DNA of 64,000 nt, taken from positions 62,001-126,000 of the forward strand of contig JAQTPT010000001.1 in assembly GCA_028712795.1 (NCBI GenBank). Direction: 5' to 3'. Shown here piece by piece: positions 29,601 to 36,378 of this stretch; positions within the stretch are counted from its first letter, which is position 1, and each line of letters begins with the position of its first letter. The translations under genes were made by a program, and so were the position numbers. The DNA is from Methylococcales bacterium (lineage in GTDB: Bacteria > Pseudomonadota > Gammaproteobacteria > Methylococcales > Methylomonadaceae). Below the pieces are notes generated by a model. The model did not search any database. It was not told where the DNA came from and saw only the letters and a list, made by a program, of their open reading frames with translations.

Positions 29601-30260
29601 GATGCGTTGATAAATGTGCTCAGCAAAGTGGTCACCTCCCCTTTTCGCGCGCTGGGCTCGCTAATAGGCAGTGAAAAAGACATGAGCACGATCAGTTTTG
29701 CCGCTGGGGATTCATCATTGAATAAGCAGCAACAGGAAAAACTGGACAGCTTATCCAAGGCCCTAAAAGAGCGTCCAATATTAAATTTAGAAATTAAAGG
29801 CGCTGCTTTCCAGGAGCAGGATTGGCCAGTTCTCAGGGAAGGTGCTCTCTATGACCAACTTAAAAAGCGACGAGCCTTTGAAATCAATAAAAATACCGAT
29901 AAAAAAATACGCGATGAATATGTCGAGCTTTCTGATGATGAATACAAGCGATTATTAGCTGATATGTTTATTGAAAAATTTCCACTACTGGCAGAAAAAT
30001 CATTTTTAGGCACGCCACAATTGATGAATCCCAAAGCGGGCGATTTTTATGAAATTGCCAAACAGAAGCTTTTTACAATTATTAAGGCGGAACAGTGGCG
30101 CCTTAAAAAGCTCGCCTCCGCTCGAGCCCGTGCTATTGCAAATTATGTCGTTCAGAAGGGGGGAGTGCCGAACGAGCGGGTATTTATTCTTGATACAGTC
30201 ATTGATCCGGAAAGGGAAAATAATGACATTGTCAGTTCATTGTCGTTGAATGCAAATTGA
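26649..30260 (+). CDS. DUF748/AsmA-like large envelope protein
   Basis: A ~1203-residue protein anchored by one N-terminal helix (IAGGLLIVYVVTVVYIVPAL) with a long periplasmic part, as in the AsmA-like/DUF748 bridge proteins linked to lipid transport between membranes. The middle contains an internal duplication: FKLTNYSNEPG...SAKIAVDARKIALGNFQPYI recurs about 220 residues later as LKLTNYSNQSG...SAKIDLDVKNIELENFQPYF. A third, weaker copy of the AWLNAQGVINYQTL element lies before it. The C-terminal ~200 residues (AAGDSSLNKQQQEKLDSLSK) resemble an OmpA-like segment. The start at 26649 (METRSIL) follows ggag; the open frame runs 27 codons further upstream without a good site. Confidence 0.8.
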   Translation: METRSILSKVKKPFFIAGGLLIVYVVTVVYIVPALLKSKIPEIIQQEAGRKALITSVQAQPFPLAINLQGFEIQEHNGQPFAAFDVFYIKLGLFNSIKQLALAFDEVSLKKPFVHIAKQKNGAFNFQDLFKAQPDDKKSDESQPFPINIAKLSLSDGNLVWEDASYAVPVIEDINPINIDIENFTTHPDKQASLGLSLALKSGGHLDWKGNASIKPLASEGHIKLDKVTLETISALALPRTLPFNLKGYELLEADYTANYTKNGLKFTVNKGGFEIRDFQFLEKGQNKPLIKMPVFSLQGVDLDFASRSVSIESVLAKDADFQVWLNAQGVINYQTLFPASKTASNSANKTTANTTEPPSTPWTIKVKAIAFNNFGAVFEDRTLEKPAVMNLKPVNFKLTNYSNEPGVNVPFQLDAVLNKTGSIKLAGDTTIQPLSAKIAVDARKIALGNFQPYINKFARLDVVDGKLTVQGNAVIATSKKDELDVTFKGDSGIDNLSINDQQLKEKGQSKELIKIPVFALRGINFNLGNQELVLDSITAKDAQLEAWLTPEGSINYQALLSITNDEKISIDKTVANTVKPQTATWKIKANSLVFTNFGLSFEDQTQKKPVTMNFKPVNLKLTNYSNQSGASLPVELSIGMNKTGVIALKGNTVIDPLSAKIDLDVKNIELENFQPYFDKFVRLDVIDGAVHIDGNVTVAKQKQDKLDVKFKGNTGVASLLTRDQSHHKDLVSWDDLTLKDVAMDLLANRYTASALVIDKPYVRVTIRKDKTINFSDIVIKDQSKPEPRAKTAQNKPTGLNKPYFKLGKIQIKDGSSDFSDLSLILPFAAPIKSLDGGASGISSEQKSIVTVALKGNAFDLSPVDVKGEISPYLGDFKVEINFNGLPMPLVSPYLVQFAGYKVEKGKLTLGLKYVVTDRKLTASNSIFIDQFELGEKVENPNAVSLPLKLAVALLKDSSGKIKIDVPITGSLDNPKFSIGSIVADALINVLSKVVTSPFRALGSLIGSEKDMSTISFAAGDSSLNKQQQEKLDSLSKALKERPILNLEIKGAAFQEQDWPVLREGALYDQLKKRRAFEINKNTDKKIRDEYVELSDDEYKRLLADMFIEKFPLLAEKSFLGTPQLMNPKAGDFYEIAKQKLFTIIKAEQWRLKKLASARARAIANYVVQKGGVPNERVFILDTVIDPERENNDIVSSLSLNAN

Positions 30261-30515
30261 TAGACATTATCCTGCCAGAAATCCAGGAATGATATATCCA
30301 AAAGGCCCAGGATTTTTGTTTACTATAAAGCGGAAAAATAGGCGCACAGCTTTTATGTCCGATCAGCTTTTTAACGCAACTATAAAGGGTGCAATAGGCA
30401 TTAGTCGTATTTAATTTACAGGTGGGCATAAATATTGCTGGTTTGTTTATCAAGTGATTCGGTTTCCAATCGCTTAATTTAAATTAATCTTAACAACGCC
30501 CTACTGGAGAACCTT

Positions 30516-31133
30516 ATGGAGCGCAACGCGTTACAAAAAATTGTATTTTTCACACTGACAGCCTTATAACAATCCCATACTTTCTGCCACTGACTCTCAG
30601 GAAACCCTGTCAAAAGCCCTGCAAATCTAGCCGACGTTATAGATCAAGGGACCATTGCGGTCTGGTCGATGTAATACTAAATAAAGATATCTTTACTGTA
30701 CAGAAGGAGAAAGCCGATGCCTTAGCCTTAGGCATTGTTTCGGGATTTTGTGGTAAAGAAGGATCGCTTTCTGTGGGTTTGCAGGGGCGTGTGCCATTTG
30801 CTTTTACCGCGCCTAATTTTGTTACGGCTTCATGCGTTAAGAAGCTGAATATTGAAGTTGCTATCGCAGACATCTGCGTGCTTTCCAAGCCTACCATTCA
30901 AGCAGAAAAAGTGAACTTGTGGATACCTGCAACGGTTCCCAATATGCTTCGTTAGGCGCGGCTGCCGGAGTCGATGGCATGGGTGAACCTCCTGTTTTGC
31001 AGGTTAACCGCGATACCAGAAAAGAACATAATCCTCTGCCCCACAGATGCCATGGCGGCATTAACGTGACAGTTAGCCCTTCGCCTGCGGATGTTGATGC
31101 TAATTTGGGTATCCCAGTTTATTGGTCAAAATA
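30516..31133 (+). pseudogene. Decayed gene for a secreted protein
   Basis: After a good ribosome-binding site (tggaga) an ATG opens MERNALQKIVFFTLTAL, which looks like a signal peptide but ends in a stop and is followed by another stop. Protein-like sequence continues in that frame (NPVKSPANLADVIDQGTIAV), then in a second frame (DVILNKDIFTVQKEKADALA up to WIPATVP, about 30662-30955), then in a third (QYASLGAAAGVDGMGEPP to GIPVYWSK, ending at 31133). Two frameshifts and two nonsense codons indicate a dead gene. I cannot name the family. The third-frame tail contains INVTVSPSPADVDANLG, a beta-rich ending. Confidence 0.6.
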
Positions 31134-31421
31134 ATAGTTTTTCACTCAACATACCTATCACAGTCACCCAAGGTCTTTGTCTCCCTTGCACTTCGGGAGA
31201 TGTCAGGTTTCAGAATATTCAAAAAAGCGCATGACGTTGTTGTCTGCAGTACACGTTAAGCGCTCACCTCGTGGAAAATCAAAGTCGGGTTGAGTTAGGC
31301 TAGGCTTGCTGTCGTCAACTCAACAGCGAGCCATTATTTATCGCACGCTATTCCCTTGCCCCCCATTTTTTACCAATATTTTTTTGGGCAAAAGTGCCCC
31401 GATAAAAGTTACTGTCGACTC

Positions 31422-31471
31422 AAAAAAGTATGTGATATCACACACTACTGTGTCATATCACATACTTTTTT
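31422..31471. promoter_or_regulatory. 23-bp inverted repeat with GTGATATCAC core
   Basis: Arms 31422-31444 and 31449-31471 match at 22 of 23 positions around a 4-base loop (CTAC). The arms read AAAAAAGTATGTGATATCAC + ACA and its complement, so the outside is A-run/T-run. As RNA this is a long hairpin followed by T6 and would terminate transcription in either direction. As DNA the GTGATATCAC core resembles an operator. The presence of a third, separate copy 51 bp downstream favours a binding site or repeat family over a plain terminator. Confidence 0.7.
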
Positions 31472-31522
31472 CTGTAGGCCACGTCCCGCAAGGGCTGCAG
31501 AGGCAGTATAAAGATTAAAAAA

Positions 31523-31544
31523 TGTGTCATATCACGTACTTTTT
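31523..31544 (+). repeat. Third copy of the cluster-leader motif
   Basis: A 22-base copy of the right arm of the upstream inverted repeat (tgtgtcatatcac then gtactttttt-like end), with a single A-to-G change relative to 31449-31470. It again sits next to an A-run on its left and a T-run on its right. Confidence 0.8.
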
Positions 31545-31887
31545 GCTCTTGTGTCAAAAAAAGAAAGTCTGCCAGACAGCGTTTTATCAAAGTGGCTATT
31601 TTTTTGTGAATTGAAAACCATAAAAAGCGGTATAGCTATTTTGGCGTTAAAAAATAATGTTTAGTTAATTATCAAACGCCTATCAATCAGTTCAGTTTAT
31701 TTTAAATCGACGAGACCAGCTTAAACTGCCCACAAATTTTATTTATCAAGCATAACCAAGTTCTTACTACTTTTAATTAAACATGGCACAGGCATTGCAC
31801 TCTTGTATTTCTGTATGACGTTTTGCGTCCTGCTTAACCTTATTGCGCTTTATAACAAAAATTTTCATGCCCTCAGGAGAATTATTT

Positions 31888-32802
31888 ATGATCAAAACAA
31901 CATTGAAAGGAATCTCACTTTGTTTACTGGCAGCCTTGTTTGCTTCCGGCCAGGCTTTTGCCCATACGGGCGTTAGAGATGTTGCCGTTGAAGGCACACC
32001 CAGCTACAACGCCTTCACCATCGGCCATGGTTGCGGCGGCGATAGTGGCGATCCCTTTCCGGTGCTCGGTCAATCGGCCCTGTTCCCCAACGGCGCTACA
32101 GCCATATGGAAAAAGGCAGACGGCACTTTGATACAGCAAGGCGGAAACGGTAATGGCACCATAAGCACCCCCGACCTTCAATTGGCTGTGGGCGGCTATG
32201 CGGGCTTTTCATCGCCTTTTACCACAACCCAGGAAATCGTGGACGGCTTTGGTACTGTGCAGGCGCTTTTTTATAAAGATGGCGCGATGGAACCTAAACT
32301 GAGCGCTATTACACCATTCAAGATTTCAGCGCCCACCATCGCAAATCATTGTGTGAAAAGCCTGAAAATCCGCATGGGCGTTATCAATTACTGTGATGTG
32401 GACAAGAATGAGAACAGCGATATCGCTGGACCCTACCTTCAGCCTAAAGATGCTTTTGGCAGAAAAATCCCAATGCTCGCGGATCTTGCCGGTACCGGTG
32501 GCGTTCAAATTAATGTGAAGGGTGCGCCTTTCTACGTAACACTGCCTGCTGGTAATGGCGACAATAACCGCGCTGACTGGTGGTTTACTGCGCCTTATGG
32601 CGGCAGCAATTTATATCGCGATGGCGATTTATTGCAACCTGATTACTGGACCACGATGACCGTTAATAACACAGATGCAAAAGCCGCTGGCTGCCCAACT
32701 GGCTTGGTGGACGTGACTGTTGAACCGGCTGGCGTTGCGTTTGATGCTTACCTGACCGGCCCCAACACCCTTCCGTTTACCAAAGGTAATAATAAACTCT
32801 AA
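31888..32802 (+). CDS. Secreted protein with mature N-terminal His and a GHGC motif
   Basis: A 304-residue exported protein. The signal peptide ends ...ASGQAFA|HTGVRD, so the predicted mature N-terminus is His-Thr. SYNAFTIGHGCGGDSGDPFP recalls the conserved HGC segment of YcnI/DUF1775 proteins, which bind copper through an N-terminal His. The remainder is beta-rich, with ADWWFTAPYGG and two further Cys (VINYCDVDKN, AAGCPTGLVD). The similarity to DUF1775 is my reading and is limited. The start was chosen at 31888 because ggaga precedes it; the frame is open further upstream. It opens the envelope cluster downstream of the repeated motifs. Confidence 0.6.
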   Translation: MIKTTLKGISLCLLAALFASGQAFAHTGVRDVAVEGTPSYNAFTIGHGCGGDSGDPFPVLGQSALFPNGATAIWKKADGTLIQQGGNGNGTISTPDLQLAVGGYAGFSSPFTTTQEIVDGFGTVQALFYKDGAMEPKLSAITPFKISAPTIANHCVKSLKIRMGVINYCDVDKNENSDIAGPYLQPKDAFGRKIPMLADLAGTGGVQINVKGAPFYVTLPAGNGDNNRADWWFTAPYGGSNLYRDGDLLQPDYWTTMTVNNTDAKAAGCPTGLVDVTVEPAGVAFDAYLTGPNTLPFTKGNNKL

Positions 32803-33198
32803 GTCTGCCCGGTTTGGTTCTGTTTGGCCAGGAGCGAACTTATGCTCTGTAGCTAACAGACCTAACCCTTCCGTTCCAGGGTGTCCCGTGCAAGGCGGAT
32901 CGCCCTTGAATTTTCTGTTTATAACATCTCGTAAGATGGGGTTTTTAACAACACCATCTCCATCAAGGGGTGTGTATAAAAGGTATAAAGCCTGATTTTA
33001 TACCTCAACCAAGATTGACTCCAGGGTCTGGGGTCAAATAACTGGCATTATCCTGGCTCTTACTCTTGTGATAAATGCCAGATTAACCGGGAAAGCGAGA
33101 GTGTTTTTCACTTACCCATGCTGTTGACTGGCGGATAAAGTCACGGCAATTTTAAAAGTGTTTCCGTTAGTATCTGCTAACGGCATGAGGATATAAAA
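32803..33198. other. Intergenic region with three hairpins
   Basis: About 400 bp without a gene. A C+G-rich hairpin at 32891-32908 (caaggcg...cgcccttg) followed by aatttt may end transcription of the preceding gene. AGGTATAAA/TTTATACCT (32981-32989 and 32997-33005) is perfect with a 7-base spacer. CTGGCATTATC/GATAAATGCCAG (33042-33052 and 33070-33081) pairs with one bulge, about 120 bp before the next start. The last two could be operators or leader structures. Confidence 0.5.
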
Positions 33199-33651
33199 AT
33201 GAATAAGAAAATAATGGCTGCAAGCTTCTTGATTGCAGCGGGCTATGCAGGCCTTGCTTCTGCGCATACGCAATCGGGTGCTTTGGGTAGTGCGGCATCG
33301 GCTGCGGCGGCCACCGATGTATATGCGGTAACCTGCTCTAATGATGGCAGCGGGGCGCCTGCAAAGCTTTTTCTGCAAGTAAAAGATTTGGCGCCTGTCC
33401 TGGCACCGATAGTCGGCATCCAGGCAACAAAAGGCACTGTTGCATCGACGCAGAGTATAGATACTAAAGATGGTGATGCCATTTATAGTACAGGTGTTTA
33501 CTTGTCAGCTGGAGCTGGCGTTTATTCGTTAAAAGTCAATAAATTCGCATCGACTGTGAAAGGCTCTGAAACGTATACCGCTCAGTTTCATTGCCAAACT
33601 GCCGGTGGTGCTCATACCGGTACAACATGGGTTATGACACAAAACCAATAA
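33199..33651 (+). CDS. Small secreted protein with mature N-terminal His
   Basis: A 150-residue exported protein. The signal peptide ends ...GYAGLASA|HTQSG, again giving a mature His-Thr end, as in the protein at 31888. The mature part is Ala/Gly/Thr-rich and probably beta-structured, with two cysteines (AVTCSNDGSG, AQFHCQTAGG) that could form one disulfide, and a C-terminal GGAHTGTTWVMTQ with another HT pair. No named family is recognised. Gagga precedes the ATG. It is followed by a good terminator at 33681, so it forms its own transcription unit inside the cluster. Confidence 0.65.
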   Translation: MNKKIMAASFLIAAGYAGLASAHTQSGALGSAASAAAATDVYAVTCSNDGSGAPAKLFLQVKDLAPVLAPIVGIQATKGTVASTQSIDTKDGDAIYSTGVYLSAGAGVYSLKVNKFASTVKGSETYTAQFHCQTAGGAHTGTTWVMTQNQ

Positions 33652-33680
33652 ACATTTGGCGTTAGGTTTATTAACCCTGG

Positions 33681-33718
33681 CAGCGCTGGTCAGTGAAGTT
33701 GGCCATCGCTGTTTTTTT
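33681..33718 (+). terminator. Rho-independent terminator
   Basis: Stem CAGCG(c)TGG.CA against TG.CCA(t)CGCTG (33681-33711) followed by seven T residues. It lies 30 bp after the small secreted-protein gene. Confidence 0.75.
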
Positions 33719-33775
33719 GAGTCAGATGGGCTAGGTTAGTAAACCCAGCCTACCCGTTTTGCGTAACGATGAACC

Positions 33776-34417
33776 ATGAACAGAAACAAAAAAACTGAAA
33801 CTTCTTTCAATAAATCCCCAGCAAATTGGGTTGTTATCAGCACGGGGTTGGCGGTTATAACGGTAATAATGCTGTTTACAGGCCTATTACCCCTTCGCCT
33901 TGAGATTGACTCAATGCGGCTAGCGAAACAGTTGGATAACATCGGACTGTCAACATTATCGAGTTATTTTACAACAGTGAAGGATGCGGCTATCGCCAAC
34001 CGGGATACCGATGTGGCTGAAAACAAGAGCAACCAAATGGCGATTAGCACCGATAATCATGCCGGTGACATCCTGGCAGATCACCGGGACTCGGTGGCTC
34101 TGGTGATCCCGCCCAAACAACACCTAAGCTACCGGTTATCCATGGAAAGGGATTATGAACTGGAATATTCCTGGAACACAGACGGAAAACCTGTTTACGC
34201 AGAATTTCGCGGCGAACACAATGACGCCAAAGACGCCAATTCCAAGCTATTCGCCAAAACAGCCAGCAATAAAGCCCATGGTTTTTTTATTGTTCCTTTT
34301 ACCGGACATTTCGGCTGGCAATGGGACAACAAAACCGGTCAAGCAATTACAGTTCGCTTGACGACCAGGGGAGCCTACAAAGTTCTGGGTCCTGTTGGCC
34401 GGCCTACGGCAGGTTAG
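33776..34417 (+). CDS. Transmembrane anchor protein
   Basis: A 213-residue protein with one N-terminal helix (WVVISTGLAVITVIMLFTGL) and a periplasmic domain. Its C-terminal FTGHFGWQWDNKTGQAITVR and LTTRGAYKVL match the 'transmembrane anchor protein' family that I recall, whose members end GWFWxNRT...VTVxLxTxGxY and often sit near metal-transport genes. The central VALVIPPKQHLSYRLSMERD is the corresponding beta-strand region. It probably acts in the periplasm, bound to the inner membrane; the role is unknown. It starts the second transcription unit of the envelope cluster, after the terminator at 33681. Confidence 0.65.
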   Translation: MNRNKKTETSFNKSPANWVVISTGLAVITVIMLFTGLLPLRLEIDSMRLAKQLDNIGLSTLSSYFTTVKDAAIANRDTDVAENKSNQMAISTDNHAGDILADHRDSVALVIPPKQHLSYRLSMERDYELEYSWNTDGKPVYAEFRGEHNDAKDANSKLFAKTASNKAHGFFIVPFTGHFGWQWDNKTGQAITVRLTTRGAYKVLGPVGRPTAG

Positions 34418-34436
34418 TCAGCCTCGTCAAAGCATT

Positions 34437-35345
34437 ATGCGTTTATATTATCCGAAACAATTTCATAAGGTTGCAATGCAGTGGGTGATCGTTCTATTCA
34501 CAGGATTTGCAGGTATATCGGTCGCCCAGACATCTGTTAAAGCACCTCCTGTTCCCGCTGAAAAGGCGCATACCGATCTGGTTATAAGCGATAGCCAGGG
34601 CGCCGAATTGCAGCTGGAAGTCAGGCAAATGCCGCTGTCACAAGTGCTGGAGGGTATCGCTCGTAAAAGCAAGGTGCCCATTCATTACTCCGTTCTTCCT
34701 GAAGGTTTGGTGACGGCCACTTGTGTTGGTTCAACGTTAAAGCAGGTTTTGGAATGTCTGCTGGATAGAAAAGCGGATTTAATCGTCCGTTACCAGCATA
34801 GCCCAAGCAATGCTGGCAGTCAGGGGCTAGTGGCTGAAGCCTGGATACTGGGTTCCAGGCTTTATGGTTCCATTCCCCGTGCGGATTGTCAAACAGCGGG
34901 AGCAGCCGGCAAAGCCTCGCTGACACTTCAGCTGAACGAAAACGATGCCAATGCCGAGCCTGATCAAACTGACATTCTTCTGAAATCGGCGGAATCTAAA
35001 ATTCCGGCAGAGCGGGCAGAAGCCATTGGCGCGTTACTGTCCGGGGGTAGAAAAGGAGATCCTGCGGTAAAAGCAGCCCTGGAGCAAGCGCTGACCGATA
35101 CGGATGACAATGTCAGGGCGCAGGCTATTTCGAGTTTGGCGCACCGCGAAGGCAGTGGCGCTACGGCTGCCATACAAGAGGCGCTGCATGACAAGGCGGT
35201 GGATGTCAGGATGATGGCGGTCGATGGCATTACCAATGATACCGCTTTGTTGCAACAGGCTATTAATGATAGCGATGAAACAGTGCGGAGTTTGGCCAGG
35301 TTAAAACTTGAAGAACTCACCCAGGCAAACAAAAATGCACCCTAA
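34437..35345 (+). CDS. Exported STN-domain plus HEAT-repeat protein
   Basis: A 302-residue exported protein. The signal peptide is MQWVIVLFTGFAGISVAQ. Residues ~57-120 (LEVRQMPLSQVLEGIARKSK, PIHYSVLPEG, LKQVLECLLDRKADLIVRY) form an STN-like (secretin/TonB short N-terminal) domain. Residues ~195-300 contain about three HEAT-type repeats (AVKAALEQALTDTDDNVRAQ, AIQEALHDKAVDVRMMAVDG). It is probably a periplasmic scaffold. The start is uncertain: 34437 was preferred, but an ATG at 34476 directly before the signal sequence is plausible. It follows the anchor-protein gene by 19 bp. Confidence 0.65.
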   Translation: MRLYYPKQFHKVAMQWVIVLFTGFAGISVAQTSVKAPPVPAEKAHTDLVISDSQGAELQLEVRQMPLSQVLEGIARKSKVPIHYSVLPEGLVTATCVGSTLKQVLECLLDRKADLIVRYQHSPSNAGSQGLVAEAWILGSRLYGSIPRADCQTAGAAGKASLTLQLNENDANAEPDQTDILLKSAESKIPAERAEAIGALLSGGRKGDPAVKAALEQALTDTDDNVRAQAISSLAHREGSGATAAIQEALHDKAVDVRMMAVDGITNDTALLQQAINDSDETVRSLARLKLEELTQANKNAP

Positions 35346-35416
35346 ATACCCAGAGGGCTATTGTTTAAATAGACGGCATCAATTACCTCTTAAACAAAAC
35401 AACCACCCGCCAACTG

Positions 35417-35947
35417 ATGGAAAATCAACTAATGCGTAACTTGAGGTACCAAAACTTCTTAAAAACAGGCTTGGCCCTGGCGATTTTTTGTGTCAACCCG
35501 CTGGTTTTTGCGGCAGAGGCAGGCAGCGCCATGCCCGCCTGCAAGGTGTCGCCTATCGGCTCAAACCAAACAGAAGATTTACAGCGCTACAAAGGCCAGG
35601 TGTTGTATGTCGATTTCTGGGCTTCCTGGTGTGGGCCTTGCGCCCAATCCTTTCCGTTTCTGAATGAAATGCACCAGCAGCTTAAAGATCAAGGACTACA
35701 GATAGTCGGCGTCAATCTGGATGAAAACACGGAGGATGCCAAGGCCTTTTTGGCTAAAATTCCAGCCAGCTTTACGGTCGTGGCGGATGTCAGCAAGCAA
35801 TGCGCCACCGATTTTGACGTAAAAGCCATGCCATCTTCCTATCTTATTGACCGTAAAGGGATTTTACATCATGTTCATCTGGGCTTCCGGCCTGGAGACG
35901 CCAAGGAGTTGCGTGCCTTGGTGGAAAGTTTGCTGGCGGCAAAGTAG
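35417..35947 (+). CDS. TlpA/ResA-like periplasmic thioredoxin
   Basis: A 176-residue exported thiol-disulfide protein. A signal peptide (LALAIFCVNPLVFA|AEAG) precedes a thioredoxin fold with the WCGPC active site at residues 71-75, cis-Pro in KAMPSSYLID, and the TlpA/ResA-type insert (NLDENTEDAKAFLAKIPASF). It would reduce or shuffle disulfides of neighbours, for example during metal loading. The start at 35417 could instead be 35432 (MRNLRYQ), which has gga upstream. It sits between the STN-HEAT and DUF4266 genes, and this thioredoxin-DUF4266-DUF3570-ApbE order is a recurring gene neighbourhood. Confidence 0.9.
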   Translation: MENQLMRNLRYQNFLKTGLALAIFCVNPLVFAAEAGSAMPACKVSPIGSNQTEDLQRYKGQVLYVDFWASWCGPCAQSFPFLNEMHQQLKDQGLQIVGVNLDENTEDAKAFLAKIPASFTVVADVSKQCATDFDVKAMPSSYLIDRKGILHHVHLGFRPGDAKELRALVESLLAAK

Positions 35948-36105
35948 GTGGATTGCTAGGCATTCCGGCATCCCCGATTCGCAAGCACTCAAGCCTCGGA
36001 TAGGTACATACGGGGGCGCCTGTATTTTCCAGGAATGAGGGTTGCCTATTTTGGAAATCGCCTGAACCAAAGACTTTACATTTTTAAAAGCACCCTGTTT
36101 GTTTA

Positions 36106-36345
36106 ATGAGAATAACCGTGAAAAAAAATTTGTTCAAATCATCAATACTAGCCGGGATAAGCCTGGGGCTATGCCTTGCCGGCTGCTCGACAGTAAAACC
36201 CTGGGAGCGAGGCACGCTTGCCAAGCCGCAGATGGCCTTGGATGCTTATCCGTTGCAAAGCGGGTTGCGTGCGCATAACTATGCCAGCCGCGAGGCGGGG
36301 TCGGGCAGTAACGCTGCGCAGGGAGGCGGTTGTGGCTGTAATTGA
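36106..36345 (+). CDS. DUF4266 lipoprotein
   Basis: A 79-residue lipoprotein: basic N-terminus, hydrophobic core and lipobox CLAGC with Cys27 lipidated. The mature part has the DUF4266 signature, VKPWERGTLAKPQMALDAY, a HNYASREAG segment and the family ending GGGCGCN. The terminal Cys-Gly-Cys is a likely metal or redox ligand. The start may be this ATG or the GTG at 36118. It is 33 bp upstream of the DUF3570 gene, its constant genomic partner. Confidence 0.9.
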   Translation: MRITVKKNLFKSSILAGISLGLCLAGCSTVKPWERGTLAKPQMALDAYPLQSGLRAHNYASREAGSGSNAAQGGGCGCN

Positions 36346-36378
36346 AAAAAATCAAAAAAACGTTACGCTCAAGCTGTT

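Larger units (their letters stand above)
31134..31887. other. Long non-coding leader upstream of the envelope cluster
   Basis: About 750 bp, strongly A+T-rich on the right side, with no convincing gene. It contains the 23-bp inverted repeat at 31422-31471 and a third copy of the motif at 31523-31544 (separate entries). The ribosome-binding site ggaga for the next gene lies at 31876-31880. This is the probable control region of the cluster at 31.9-41 kb. Confidence 0.6.

Noticed and set aside
35152..35163. SGAT string in the STN-HEAT protein as an ApbE flavinylation site
   Set aside because: The aspartate expected three residues before the Ser/Thr is missing, and the string lies inside a HEAT repeat helix.
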